Assembly (NCBI GenBank): GCA_016182805.1
Contig: JACPFV010000034.1
Span: 1-50,059, forward strand
Direction of reading: 5' to 3'
DNA: 50,059 nt
From: Gammaproteobacteria bacterium
GTDB lineage: Bacteria > Pseudomonadota > Gammaproteobacteria > Nevskiales > Nevskiaceae
Shown in pieces: positions 33,352 through 41,791 of this stretch. Under the pieces are notes generated by a model. It had not been told where the DNA came from. It saw nothing but the letters and a program-made list of their open reading frames with translations, and searched no databases. The position numbers and the translations under genes are program-made. The stretch's first letter is position 1. Each line of letters opens with the position of its first letter.

Positions 33352-34860
33352 ATGATCGACGCCGCAAAAACCTCAAGAATCTTCGTCGGTCTCACGCTGC
33401 TGGCTCTGACCGCGGCCTGCGACGCCCTGCCCAAGCAGCAGTACTTGCAGCCCGACGACACGGGCGGCTCGGCCAAGGGCGACTTCGGCGCGCCGCAGGG
33501 CGAGCCGATCAAGGCGGTGCTCACCAGCCCGCCCCATGTCCCGCCGCCGACCGGTCGCAACTACCCGGCCAAGGTCATCGTCGACCTGGAAGTGCGCGAG
33601 GTCGAGCAGGAGATCTCGGAAGGCGTGCGCTACACCTTCTGGACCTTCGGCGGCACGGTGCCCGGCAGCTTCATCCGCGTGCGCCAGGGCGACACGGTGG
33701 AGTTCCACCTGAAGAACCACCCCTCGTCGAAGATGCCGCACAACATCGACCTGCACGGCGTCACCGGGCCGGGCGGCGGCGCGGCATCCAGCTTCACCGC
33801 GCCCGGCCACGCGTCGCGATTCACCTTCAAGGCGCTCAACCAGGGCCTCTACATCTACCACTGCGCGACGGCGCCGGTCGGCATGCACGTGGCCAACGGC
33901 ATGTACGGACTGATCCTGGTCGAGCCGCCGGAAGGCATGCGCCCGGTCGACCGCGAGTACTACGTGGTGCAGGGCGACTTCTACACCGTCGGCAAGTACC
34001 GCGAGCGTGGCTACCAGCCCTTCGACATGCAGAAGGCGATCGACGAGAACCCGACCTACGTGCTGTTCAACGGCTCGGAAGGCGCGCTGGTCGGCGACAG
34101 GGCGATGAAGGCCAACGTCGGCGAAACCGTGCGCCTGTACGTCGGCAACGGCGGCCCCAACCTGGTGTCGTCGTTCCACGTCATCGGCGAGATCTTCGAC
34201 AAGGTGCAGTACGAGGGCGGCACGCGCTATCAGGAAAACGTGCAAACCACCCTGATCCCGGCCGGCGGCGCCGCCATTACCGACTTCCGGCTGGAGGTCC
34301 CCGGCAGCTACGTGCTGGTCGACCACTCGATCTTCCGCGCCTTCAACAAGGGCGCGCTGGCGATCCTCAAGGTGGACGGACCGGAAAATAAGGCGATCTA
34401 CTCCGGCAAGGAGGTCGACTCGGTCTACCTCAGCGAGAAGTCGGAGAGCCTCGCGCCGGTGGAGGAAGCGGCCGCCGCCAAGGAGGCCGGCACGCTGACC
34501 CAGTTGCAGCAGATCAAGGCCGGCGCCGCCAAGTACAAGGGCACCTGCTCGGTCTGCCACCAGGACAACGGCGAGGGCCTGCCGGACGTGTTCCCGCCGC
34601 TGGCCAAGTCGGACTACCTGATGGCCGACAAGACGCGCGCGATCGGCGTCGTGCTCAACGGCCTGACCGGCAAGGTGACGGTCAACGGCAAGACCTACAA
34701 CTCGGTGATGCCGCCGATGAGCCAGCTGTCCGACGACGAGATCGCCAACATCCTCACCTTCGTCGCCAACGCCTGGGGCAACAGCGGGCCGGCGATCGGC
34801 GCGGCGGAAGTGCGGCAGGTCCGGGCGAGCACCAAGCGACCGGAGGGGGCGGCGCATTGA
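33352..34860 (+). CDS. nirK: Copper nitrite reductase with C-terminal cytochrome c domain
   Basis: Reduces nitrite to nitric oxide in denitrification. The 502-residue protein starts with a signal sequence ending in LTAAC (Cys23), so it may be a lipoprotein like Neisseria AniA. Two cupredoxin domains follow: type 1 Cu ligands H130, C171, H179, M184 and type 2 ligands H135, H170, H276, with catalytic D133 ([33 protein letters not shown]). This short-loop form is the AniA-like class. Residues about 385-480 are a cytochrome c domain with CSVCH (399-403) and a Met ligand in VMPPM, an internal electron donor as in three-domain NirK. First gene of a four-gene operon; an FNR-type box lies upstream. 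Confidence 0.95.
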   Translation: MIDAAKTSRIFVGLTLLALTAACDALPKQQYLQPDDTGGSAKGDFGAPQGEPIKAVLTSPPHVPPPTGRNYPAKVIVDLEVREVEQEISEGVRYTFWTFGGTVPGSFIRVRQGDTVEFHLKNHPSSKMPHNIDLHGVTGPGGGAASSFTAPGHASRFTFKALNQGLYIYHCATAPVGMHVANGMYGLILVEPPEGMRPVDREYYVVQGDFYTVGKYRERGYQPFDMQKAIDENPTYVLFNGSEGALVGDRAMKANVGETVRLYVGNGGPNLVSSFHVIGEIFDKVQYEGGTRYQENVQTTLIPAGGAAITDFRLEVPGSYVLVDHSIFRAFNKGALAILKVDGPENKAIYSGKEVDSVYLSEKSESLAPVEEAAAAKEAGTLTQLQQIKAGAAKYKGTCSVCHQDNGEGLPDVFPPLAKSDYLMADKTRAIGVVLNGLTGKVTVNGKTYNSVMPPMSQLSDDEIANILTFVANAWGNSGPAIGAAEVRQVRASTKRPEGAAH

Positions 34861-35663
34861 GCCGGCGCGTTTCGCCACGCAGTGCGCGGAATATTTTCCA
34901 GTGGTGCGTCTGTGCGCTCTGCGTGCTGTGCGGTCAGGCGTTCGCCGCGGACTATGCCCGCGTCGAGGGCGCCCGCTTCCGCTCCGTGCTGCCGGCCGCG
35001 CCGCCGGACGACACCGCCGCCGTGGCGCCGTTCCTGCTGGCGCGCCGGCCGGTCACCAACGGCGAGTTCCTGGCCTTCGTGCGCGCGCACCCGCAATGGC
35101 GCCGCGACCGCATCGCCCGCCTGTTCGCGGACGAGGGCTATCTCCGGCACTGGGCTGAGGCCGGCGCGCTCGGCACGGCCGACCCGCAGCAGCCCGTCAC
35201 GCAGGTGAGCTGGTTCGCCGCCGTCGCCTACTGCGAGGCGCAAGGCGCGCGCCTGCCCACCTGGCACGAATGGGAATGGGCCGCCGCGGCGGACGAGCGC
35301 AGTACCGACGCGCGCGACGACCCGGCCTGGCGCCAGCGCATCCTGTCCTGGTACTCGCGGCCGGCGACCGACGATCTGCGCCGCGTCGCCGCCGGCGCGC
35401 CGGACGTGCGCGGCGTGCACGACCTGCATGGCCTGATATGGGAATGGGTGGAGGATTTCGGCAGCCTGCTGGTCGGCGGCGACAGCCGCGAGTCCGGCGA
35501 TCCGGACCGCATGAAGTTCTGCGGCAGCGGCGCGCTCGACCTCGAGCAGAAGGAGAACTATGCGGTCCTGATGCGCATCGCGCTGCTCAGCAGCCTGCAA
35601 GCGCGCAGCACCATGCGCCACCTCGGCTTCCGCTGCGCCAGGCCGGCGCCCGGAGCGCCATGA
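34857..35663 (+). CDS. nirV: NirV-like SUMF1/formylglycine-generating-fold protein
   Basis: A 268-residue protein with an N-terminal signal peptide (cleavage after GQAFA) and a SUMF1-like fold: [47 protein letters not shown] and [15 protein letters not shown], ending HLGFRCAR. Such proteins are found beside nirK as NirV, where their role is not settled; copper-site or partner maturation is one idea. The TTG start overlaps the nirK stop (TTGA) with AGGGGG about seven bases upstream. Its stop overlaps the SCO gene (ATGA). Formylglycine-generating enzyme activity is unlikely to be the role in this setting. Confidence 0.85.
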   Translation: MSRRVSPRSARNIFQWCVCALCVLCGQAFAADYARVEGARFRSVLPAAPPDDTAAVAPFLLARRPVTNGEFLAFVRAHPQWRRDRIARLFADEGYLRHWAEAGALGTADPQQPVTQVSWFAAVAYCEAQGARLPTWHEWEWAAAADERSTDARDDPAWRQRILSWYSRPATDDLRRVAAGAPDVRGVHDLHGLIWEWVEDFGSLLVGGDSRESGDPDRMKFCGSGALDLEQKENYAVLMRIALLSSLQARSTMRHLGFRCARPAPGAP

Positions 35664-36244
35664 CGCCGCTGCGCGCCGCCGCGCTGCTCCTGCTCGCCCT
35701 CGCCGCCGGCGTGGCGGCCGCCGCCGCCACGCCGACCGATTCGCTCTACCGGATCGAAGCGCCGCTGACCGACCAGGACGGGCGCGCCGCCCGCCTGGAC
35801 CTGCACAGCGGCCGCGCCACGCTGGTCGCCATGTTCTACGGCAGTTGCCCGCACGTCTGCCCGATGCTCGTCTCGTCCATGCAGCGCATGGAAAGCGGGC
35901 TGGACGCGCCGGCGCGGGCACGGCTGCGCGTGCTGATGCTCAGCCTCGACCCCGAGCGCGACACCCCGGACCGCCTGCGCGAGGTGGCGCAGCGCCACCG
36001 CGCCGACCTGGCGCGCTGGACCTTCGCCCGCACCCCGGACGCCGACGTGCGCCGCATCGCCGCCGCGCTCGGCGTACAGTACCGCCGCCTGCCCGACGGC
36101 GAGATCAGCCATTCCACCATCGTGACGCTGCTGGACGCGGAGGGCCGCCTCGTCGCCAGCACGTCCCAGCCGCTGCGCCCCGAGCCGGAATTCCTGCGCG
36201 CGCTGCACACCCATACCGCTCCCGAACGAACGACCCCGCCATGA
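35660..36244 (+). CDS. SCO1/SenC family copper chaperone
   Basis: A 194-residue thioredoxin-fold protein with an N-terminal signal sequence (Leu/Ala-rich, residues 4-24). The copper-binding motif is present: C63-P-H-V-C67 and H151 in GEISHSTIVTLL. SCO proteins deliver copper or control thiols at cuproprotein centres, normally the Cu-A site of cytochrome oxidase. Here the gene lies between nirV and hemN and overlaps both (ATGA each side), so the likely client is NirK. It is periplasmic, either soluble or membrane-anchored. Confidence 0.9.
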   Translation: MTPLRAAALLLLALAAGVAAAAATPTDSLYRIEAPLTDQDGRAARLDLHSGRATLVAMFYGSCPHVCPMLVSSMQRMESGLDAPARARLRVLMLSLDPERDTPDRLREVAQRHRADLARWTFARTPDADVRRIAAALGVQYRRLPDGEISHSTIVTLLDAEGRLVASTSQPLRPEPEFLRALHTHTAPERTTPP

Positions 36245-37632
36245 CCGCCCAACCGCAATTCAACGCCGACCTGGTGTGCCGCTACGGCGGCCCGGCGCCG
36301 CGCTACACCTCCTACCCCACCGCCGCGCAGTTCCACGACCGCTTCGGCGAGGCCGAGCTGCGCGCCGCGGCGATCGGCGTGCACAACCGCGCGGAGCCGC
36401 TGTCGCTCTACGTGCACATCCCGTTCTGCGCCAGCCCCTGCTTCTACTGCGGCTGCAACCGCGTCATCACGCGCAGCATGACCATGGCGGACGACTACCT
36501 CGCGCGCCTGGAGCGCGAGATCGCCCTGCAGGGCGAGCTGTTCCGGCGCCCGTCGGGCGTCGGCCAACTGCACTTCGGCGGCGGCACGCCGACCTTCCTG
36601 ACCACCGACCGGCTCGCCCGCGTCGTCGACGCGCTGGACCGCAATTTCGGCCTGGGCGACGCCGAGGGCCGCGAGTACTCGATCGAGGTGGATCCGCGCA
36701 CCGTCAGCCCGGAGACCATGCAGGACCTGGCCGGCCTGGGCTTCAACCGCGTCAGCTTCGGCGTGCAGGACTTCGACCCGCGCGTGCAGCAGGCGGTCAA
36801 CCGCGTGCAGGGCATCAAGGACACGCTCGACCTGATCGAGAGCGCGCGCGGCGCCGGCTTTCACTCCGTCTCGGTCGACCTGATCTACGGCCTGCCGCTG
36901 CAGACGCCGCTGTCGTTCGGGCGCACGCTCGACCTGGTGCTCGCCGCGCAGCCCGACCGCGTCGCCGCATACAGCTATGCGCATCTTCCGCACCTGTTCC
37001 CCGGCCAGCGCCAGATCCGCCTCGCCGACGTGCCGAGCGCGGACACCCGCCTGGCCCTGATGAAGCTCACGGTGGAGCGCATGACCGCGGCCGGCTACGT
37101 CTACATCGGCATGGATCACTTCGCGCGCCCGCAGGACGAGCTGGCGCGGGCGCTCGGCGAAGGCGGGCTGCAACGCAATTTCCAGGGCTACTCCACGCAC
37201 GGCGGCACCGACCTGGTCGGCCTGGGCATCAGCGCCATCAGCCGCATCGGCGACAGCTACAGCCAGAACGTCAAGACGCTGCCGGAGTACGAGCAGCTGA
37301 TCGACCAGGGCCGCCTGCCGGTGAGTCGCGGCGTAACGCTCACGCGCGACGACCGCCTGCGCCGCGACATCATCGAGGCGCTGATGTGCCACGGCCGCGT
37401 CGCCAAGGCGGCGATGGAGGACCGCTACGGCATCCACTTCGACGAGTACTTCGCGCGCGAGATGCGCGAGCTGCGCGCCATGGCGGTCGACGGCCTGGTG
37501 CGACTCGATGCGGACTGGATCGAGGTCGAGCCCGCCGGGCGCCTGCTGCTGCGCGCCGTCGCCAAGGTGTTCGACGCCTACGCCGCGGAGCCGCCGGCGG
37601 CCGAGAAGCCGCGGTTCTCGCGGGTGGTCTGA
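36241..37632 (+). CDS. hemN: Oxygen-independent coproporphyrinogen III oxidase
   Basis: Radical-SAM enzyme converting coproporphyrinogen III to protoporphyrinogen IX without oxygen, needed for haem under anaerobic growth. The 463-residue length fits HemN rather than shorter HemW. The cluster motif C63-x3-C67-x2-C70-x-C72 (FCASPCFYCGCN) includes the fourth Cys typical of HemN, and the N-terminal RYTSYPTA and GGGTPTFL motifs are conserved. The ATG overlaps the SCO stop (ATGA). It supplies haem for the cytochrome domain of NirK and other anaerobic cytochromes and probably shares the FNR-type control of the operon. Confidence 0.95.
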   Translation: MTAQPQFNADLVCRYGGPAPRYTSYPTAAQFHDRFGEAELRAAAIGVHNRAEPLSLYVHIPFCASPCFYCGCNRVITRSMTMADDYLARLEREIALQGELFRRPSGVGQLHFGGGTPTFLTTDRLARVVDALDRNFGLGDAEGREYSIEVDPRTVSPETMQDLAGLGFNRVSFGVQDFDPRVQQAVNRVQGIKDTLDLIESARGAGFHSVSVDLIYGLPLQTPLSFGRTLDLVLAAQPDRVAAYSYAHLPHLFPGQRQIRLADVPSADTRLALMKLTVERMTAAGYVYIGMDHFARPQDELARALGEGGLQRNFQGYSTHGGTDLVGLGISAISRIGDSYSQNVKTLPEYEQLIDQGRLPVSRGVTLTRDDRLRRDIIEALMCHGRVAKAAMEDRYGIHFDEYFAREMRELRAMAVDGLVRLDADWIEVEPAGRLLLRAVAKVFDAYAAEPPAAEKPRFSRVV

Positions 37633-37637
37633 GCGCC

Positions 37638-37712
37638 CGCGCGGCGCTGGCGACGCGCAACGTCCGCCATTTCGCGGACCTCGATGTGAAAGTGGTCAAT
37701 CCATGGGGATAG
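37638..37712 (+). pseudogene. C-terminal remnant of a PIN-domain (VapC/FitB-like) toxin
   Basis: Immediately after hemN an open frame reads AALATRNVRHFADLDVKVV then NPWG and a stop. This is the pattern at the C-terminus of VapC/FitB PIN-domain ribonucleases (TRN-x2-HF...NPW). Only about 25 codons remain; no start, no upstream acidic active-site region and no antitoxin are present. It is a decayed toxin-antitoxin fragment, perhaps marking a past insertion or deletion next to the nir operon. Confidence 0.6.
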
Positions 37713-37743
37713 ACGAGCGGCGCAACCCGCCGTGCCGGCAGGG

Positions 37744-38589
37744 TCAAGGGCCCGGAATTCGGTAATACTCCGGCCGTCCCGCCGTCCACAACTCGCCCCA
37801 CAGCTTGCCGCCACCGTCCACCGTCAGCACCTCGCCGGTGATGAAGCCGCCGGAGGGCGCGCTGAGATAGACGCAGGCTTCCGCGATCTCCGTCGGCGTG
37901 CCGGGGCGCTTCATCGGGTTGGCGAGCGGGAATTCCTTTTGCGCCTCCGGCGGATACACCTCCAGCCCTTCGGTCGCGGTCAGGCCGGGCGCCACGCAGT
38001 TCACGCGGATGCCCAGTGGCGCCCATTCCACGGCCACGGTGCGGGTCAGTCCGATCACGCCGGCGCGGGCCGCCACCGTGTGCGCCACGCCGGGCATGCC
38101 GCGCTCGGTGACGACCACCACGTTGACGATCGAGCCGGGCCGCCTCGCCTCGCGCCAGTGCTGCGCGGCGCGCTGCATCATGTAGAAGGTACCGTTGAGA
38201 TTGTTGTTGACGACGGCGGCCCAGCCCTTGGGTGCCATGTCGATGGCCGGCTGCGGAAACTGGCCGCCCGCGTTGTTGACCAGATGGTCCAGGCGCCCGC
38301 ACTCGTCCTCGACGCGCCGGAACAAGGCCGCAACCTGCTCCGGCTCCCGCACGTTGGCCGCCACCGGCATCACGCTCGCGCCCTTCGACCGCGCGAACCG
38401 CGCCACCTGCTCCAGCTTTTCCACGGTGCGCCCGCAGATCGCGACCTGCGCGCCCAGGCGGGCGAACAGCAGCGCGACGGCGCGCCCGATCCCGCTGCCG
38501 CCGCCGGAGACCAGCGCCACCTGGCCCTTGAACAGGTCCGGCCGGTAGACGGTGGGCGCCGCCCACAATTGCTCGGCGATGTCCGTCAT
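37744..38589 (-). CDS. SDR family oxidoreductase (catabolic cluster)
   Basis: A 281-residue short-chain dehydrogenase. The cofactor motif SGGGSGIG lies at about 28-35, NNAGG near 108, and the terminal VDGG-x-L is typical of the FabG/2,4-dienoyl-CoA-reductase-like group. The usual catalytic Tyr-x3-Lys is altered: the segment reads TVAARAGVIGL, lacking Tyr and Lys, as in peroxisomal-type 2,4-dienoyl-CoA reductases. This points to an acyl-CoA substrate rather than an alcohol. ATG at 38589 overlaps the acyl-CoA dehydrogenase stop (ATGA), so it is translated with that gene. AtuB/AtuG-type roles in terpene breakdown or dienoyl-CoA reduction are the candidates. Confidence 0.8.
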   Translation of the reverse strand: MTDIAEQLWAAPTVYRPDLFKGQVALVSGGGSGIGRAVALLFARLGAQVAICGRTVEKLEQVARFARSKGASVMPVAANVREPEQVAALFRRVEDECGRLDHLVNNAGGQFPQPAIDMAPKGWAAVVNNNLNGTFYMMQRAAQHWREARRPGSIVNVVVVTERGMPGVAHTVAARAGVIGLTRTVAVEWAPLGIRVNCVAPGLTATEGLEVYPPEAQKEFPLANPMKRPGTPTEIAEACVYLSAPSGGFITGEVLTVDGGGKLWGELWTAGRPEYYRIPGP

Positions 38590-39800
38590 CCGCGCAGCAG
38601 CTCGCCGCTGATGATGATCTTGCGCACCTCGGTGGTGCCGGCGCCGATCTCCAGCAGCTTGATCGAGCGGTACAGGCGGTTGATCTCGGACTCCCAGATG
38701 TAGCCGCTGCCGCCGTGGATCTGCACCGCCTCGTTCAGCACCTTGTTCATGGTTTCGGCCACGTACATCACGCCGGCCGCGGTCAGCTTGTGGATTTCGC
38801 CGCGCCCGCCCTCGTCCTCGCCGATGGTCGCCGCCGCGCGCAGCACCTGGTAGGTGAACAGGCGCATGGACTCGACCCAGACGTACATGTCGGCGAGCTT
38901 GCCCTGGATCATCTGGAAGTCGGCGATCGGCCGGCCGAACTGCTTGCGCTGGCGCGCGTAGTCGAGCGCGAGCGCGAATGCGCGCTCGGCGATGCCCAGG
39001 CAGATCGGCGAGATCATCGAGCGCTCCAGGTCCAGGCCGCTCATCACGACCTTGACGCCGCGGTTCTCCTCGCCGACCCGGTTCTCCGCCGGCACGCGGC
39101 AGTCGTCGAACACCAGCTCCGCCGTCTGGCTGCCGCGAAAGCCCATCTTGACCAGCTTCTGCGCCACCTTGAAGCCGGGATAGTCCTTCTCGACGATGAA
39201 GGCCGAGATGCCCTGCGCGCCCTTGTCCTTGTCGGTCTTGGCGTAGACCAGCAGCACGTCGGCGACCGGGCCGTTGGTGATGTAGATCTTGCGGCCGTTC
39301 AGCACGTAGTGGCCGCCCTCGCGCCGCGCGGTGGTGCGCATGGAGCCGAGCGCGTCGGAGCCGGCCCCCGGCTCGGTCAGGCCCAGCGCGCCGATCAGCG
39401 TGCCCTTGCACAGGCCGGGCAGGTATTTCATCTTCTGCGCCTCGTTGGCGTTGCGCAGAATGTTGTGCAGGCAAAGGTTTTCGTGCGCCACCCAGGCCAG
39501 CGCCAGGGCGTGGTTCCAGCGCGAGAAAGCCTGCACGACCAGGCCGGCCGGCATCAGGCCCAGGCCCGCGCCGCCGTAGGTCTCCGGCGCGGTGATGCCG
39601 AAGTAGCCGGTCTCGCCGATCTTGGGAAAGACGTGCTCCGGCCACCATTCCTCGTCGTCCATGTGCTGCGCCAGCGGATACAGCTCCGCCTGCGCGAAGC
39701 GGTCGGCGTTGCTCAGGATTTCGATCTCGTCGCTGGACAGGCCGGTGAAGGCCTGCACGACGCTCATGCGTTCGGCGGCGGGGCGATGGTCGTTGGGCAT
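38586..39800 (-). CDS. Acyl-CoA dehydrogenase, isovaleryl/citronellyl-CoA type
   Basis: FAD enzyme introducing an alpha-beta double bond in an acyl-CoA. The 404-residue protein has LTEPGAGSDALG and YITNGPVADVLLVYAKT for FAD binding. The catalytic base appears to be the Glu of GLDLERS, the position used by isovaleryl-CoA dehydrogenase, while the alternative C-terminal site reads EIGAGTTEVRK with Gly where other family members have Glu. That supports a branched-chain substrate: isovaleryl-CoA (LiuA) or citronellyl-CoA (AtuD). A 15-bp operator-like palindrome lies 16 bases before the ATG at 39800. No ribosome-binding site is obvious; ATG at 39767 is an alternative start. Confidence 0.88.
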   Translation of the reverse strand: MPNDHRPAAERMSVVQAFTGLSSDEIEILSNADRFAQAELYPLAQHMDDEEWWPEHVFPKIGETGYFGITAPETYGGAGLGLMPAGLVVQAFSRWNHALALAWVAHENLCLHNILRNANEAQKMKYLPGLCKGTLIGALGLTEPGAGSDALGSMRTTARREGGHYVLNGRKIYITNGPVADVLLVYAKTDKDKGAQGISAFIVEKDYPGFKVAQKLVKMGFRGSQTAELVFDDCRVPAENRVGEENRGVKVVMSGLDLERSMISPICLGIAERAFALALDYARQRKQFGRPIADFQMIQGKLADMYVWVESMRLFTYQVLRAAATIGEDEGGRGEIHKLTAAGVMYVAETMNKVLNEAVQIHGGSGYIWESEINRLYRSIKLLEIGAGTTEVRKIIISGELLRG

Positions 39801-39815
39801 GGGAATTCAGTCTTC

Positions 39816-39830
39816 GTGAGTCGGACTCAC
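39816..39830. promoter_or_regulatory. TetR-type operator 1, perfect 7-1-7 palindrome
   Basis: GTGAGTC-G-GACTCAC is a perfect palindrome about 16 bases before the acyl-CoA dehydrogenase start. Two variants lie at 41683 and 41750 in the divergent SDR/hydratase region. The TetR gene of the same cluster is the likely binder. Confidence 0.6.
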
Positions 39831-39878
39831 GCACGATAGGAAGCTTGCTCCCGTCGCGGCTTCGTCCGATGTGATGAG

Positions 39879-40829
39879 TCAGGGGGCGAGTTCGTCCACC
39901 AGTCCCCATTCGTGCGCCGTCTGCGCATCGATCCGCTTGCCGGACAGCGCGAGCCAGGCCGTGCGCTGGCGGCCGATCCGGCGCGGAATGCCGACGCAGC
40001 CGCCGGCGCCCGGAATCAGGCCGAAGCGCAGCTCCGGCAACTGGAAGTAGGCGTCCGGCGCCGCGACGAGACGGCCGGCGAAGGCCGGGAACTCGATGCC
40101 GGAACCGATGCAGGCACCGTGAACGCGCACTTCGACGCGGTCCGCGCATTGCGCGAGCAGGCGGCCCGGCACGCTGAGGCTGCGGACGATATGCGCGGTT
40201 GCCGGATCGGGCGCGGTGCCGAACTCGGTCAGGTCGCCGCCGGTGCTGAAGCACTTGCCGCGCCCGCTCAGGCGCACGCGGCGGATCGAGTCGTCGGCGA
40301 GAACCAGTTGCAGCGCCTCGCCCAGCGCATCGCGCATCTCGACCGTCATGCCGTTGCGGATCGACGGCCGGTTCAATTCGAGGTCCAGCGCATCGTCCTC
40401 GCGCGACAGCACCACGGCCGGGCCTTCGTCCATCGCCTGCGCTGGCGCGGCGGCGCGATTCGCTTCCAGCCAGCGACGGAACTCCGGACCCGCTTGCAGG
40501 GTGGAATACGCCAGCGATTCGACGGTCATCGCATCGGGAATCGGCAGCGATTCGGTGAGGCGCAGGACCTGCACTAGCACTGCCGCGGCGATCGGGCTGC
40601 GCTCGATGTTCGCGATCAGCGGCGCCGCTTCGTCCTCCGAAGCCAATACGACGTCGCAGGCTTGCGCCAGACCGCCTTCCGCGCCGGGAGCAGCAATGCC
40701 GAGCGTCGGACAGGGGAGCTGCCGCAGGCGGACTCCATCTCCGGCGTCGGGCTTCGTCGCGTCGACGAACAGGTACGGCTGCGACGAGAGAGCCGAGTGT
40801 TCAGAGGCGAGTGGCTCCGGGGGGGTCAT
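39879..40829 (-). CDS. Enoyl-CoA hydratase/isomerase with long N-terminal extension
   Basis: A 316-residue crotonase-family protein. The crotonase core occupies about residues 135-316: LDLELNRPSIRNGM, GRGKCFSTGGDLTEFG (first oxyanion loop), GACIGSGIEFPAFAGR (second), and QLPELRFGLIPGAGG with the catalytic-position Glu. Residues 1-134 precede the core and are not a normal crotonase segment; they contain LRQLPCPTLGIAAPG and ACDVVLASEDEAAPLI, which look like a decayed first crotonase half. Typical family members are about 260 residues. The start at 40829 is the first ATG clear of the C/G-rich repeat at 40839-40880. It precedes the acyl-CoA dehydrogenase on the same strand. Confidence 0.75.
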   Translation of the reverse strand: MTPPEPLASEHSALSSQPYLFVDATKPDAGDGVRLRQLPCPTLGIAAPGAEGGLAQACDVVLASEDEAAPLIANIERSPIAAAVLVQVLRLTESLPIPDAMTVESLAYSTLQAGPEFRRWLEANRAAAPAQAMDEGPAVVLSREDDALDLELNRPSIRNGMTVEMRDALGEALQLVLADDSIRRVRLSGRGKCFSTGGDLTEFGTAPDPATAHIVRSLSVPGRLLAQCADRVEVRVHGACIGSGIEFPAFAGRLVAAPDAYFQLPELRFGLIPGAGGCVGIPRRIGRQRTAWLALSGKRIDAQTAHEWGLVDELAP

Positions 40830-40838
40830 CTGCTCGGC

Positions 40839-40880
40839 ACCCCTCCCCCTAGCCCCCTCCCACAGGGGGAGGGGGAACAC
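40839..40880. repeat. C-rich/G-rich repeat, copy 2
   Basis: Begins ACCCCTCCCCCTAGCCCCC and folds back on GGGGGAGGGGG. It lies between the extended hydratase and the SDR at 40906. Same family as 271, 43937 and 46699; only the left half is present. Confidence 0.75.
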
Positions 40881-40905
40881 AGGAGGGGTTGTCCGGTGAG
40901 CCGCA

Positions 40906-41610
40906 CTAACTCAACCCCACCACCGGCACCGCCGCCCCATGCACCGCGCGCGCGCCGTCCGAGCACAGGAACAGGATCACCTGCGCCAGGTCCTGCGGCG
41001 CCACCCAGCGCCTCGGGTCGGCCTGCGGCATGTCGGCACGGTTCTGCGGCGTGTCGATGATGCTGGGCAGCACGCAGTTGACGTTGATCCCGCGCTCGCG
41101 CAGCTCGCCGGCCATCGCCTCGGTGAGGCGGATCACCGCGCTCTTGGCGGCGCTGTACGCGCCCATGTGCGCGCGCCCGCCCTGCCCCGCGCCGGCGCCG
41201 ACGTTGACGATGCACCCGCCACCGGCCGCCAGCATGCGCGGCACCACCGCGCGCACGGCGTTGAGCAGCGTGCCGGCGTTCATGTCCATCATCTGCGCCC
41301 ACAACTCGGGCAGCGTCTCGTGTACCGCCGGCCCCATACGGAACCCGCCGGCGATGTTGCACAGCGCGTCGATCCGGCCGAACCGATCCACCGCCGCCTG
41401 CACCGCCGTCTGCACGGATTCCAGCCGGGTCAGATCGGCGGCCAGCAGCAGGCGCCGGGCATCCGCGCCCGGATAGGCGGCGCGCAGGCCGCCTTCGTCG
41501 AGGTCCACCAGCACCAGCGAGGCCCCGGCGGAAGCAAACGCCGCGGCGACCGCCCGGCCCAGGTTGCCGGCGGCGCCGGTAATCATCACCACCTTGTTGT
41601 CGAAACTCAT
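40906..41610 (-). CDS. SDR family oxidoreductase
   Basis: A 234-residue short-chain dehydrogenase: TGAAGNLGRAVA near residues 12-23, CNIAGG (in place of NNAG) near 85, catalytic GAYSAAKSAV with Tyr-x3-Lys, and CVLPSIIDTPQNR. The start at 41610 has GAGG about five bases upstream. It is the first minus-strand gene from the divergent control region 41611-41791, which holds two operator-like palindromes. In this cluster it could act on a hydroxyacyl-CoA or terpene alcohol; the substrate cannot be read from the sequence. Confidence 0.83.
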   Translation of the reverse strand: MSFDNKVVMITGAAGNLGRAVAAAFASAGASLVLVDLDEGGLRAAYPGADARRLLLAADLTRLESVQTAVQAAVDRFGRIDALCNIAGGFRMGPAVHETLPELWAQMMDMNAGTLLNAVRAVVPRMLAAGGGCIVNVGAGAGQGGRAHMGAYSAAKSAVIRLTEAMAGELRERGINVNCVLPSIIDTPQNRADMPQADPRRWVAPQDLAQVILFLCSDGARAVHGAAVPVVGLS

Positions 41611-41682
41611 GACGTCCTCGGATTTCGTGAACGGCGCAACGGGTCGCGGGAACGCCTTCGCCGGCGCCCCTCGCCTGAACGG

Positions 41683-41697
41683 GTGAGGCCGACTCAC
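41683..41697. promoter_or_regulatory. TetR-type operator 2
   Basis: GTGAGGC-C-GACTCAC, one mismatch from a 7-1-7 palindrome and closely matching operator 1. It lies 73 bases upstream of the minus-strand SDR start in the divergent intergenic region. Confidence 0.55.
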
Positions 41698-41749
41698 CAC
41701 GCCGCGCCTAGCCTGCACTCATCCCCGGCCGGGCACACCGGCCGGATGG

Positions 41750-41764
41750 ATGAGTCGCACTCAT
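41750..41764. promoter_or_regulatory. TetR-type operator 3
   Basis: ATGAGTC-G-CACTCAT, one mismatch from a palindrome, 27 bases before the hydratase ATG. It overlaps the right arm of a wider dyad that also includes ACTCATCC at 41717, so two regulator dimers could bind here. Confidence 0.55.
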
Positions 41765-41791
41765 CGGCAGATCGTACAACAGGAGACCTCC

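Noticed and set aside
39874-39880. ATGAGTC half-site near the end of the extended hydratase gene
   Set aside because: No matching right half; it overlaps the stop codon of the gene and is probably chance.
40896-40910. A fourth TetR operator, GTGAGCCGCACTAAC
   Set aside because: Only the left half matches, and it lies at the end of the SDR coding region rather than before a start; treated as chance.
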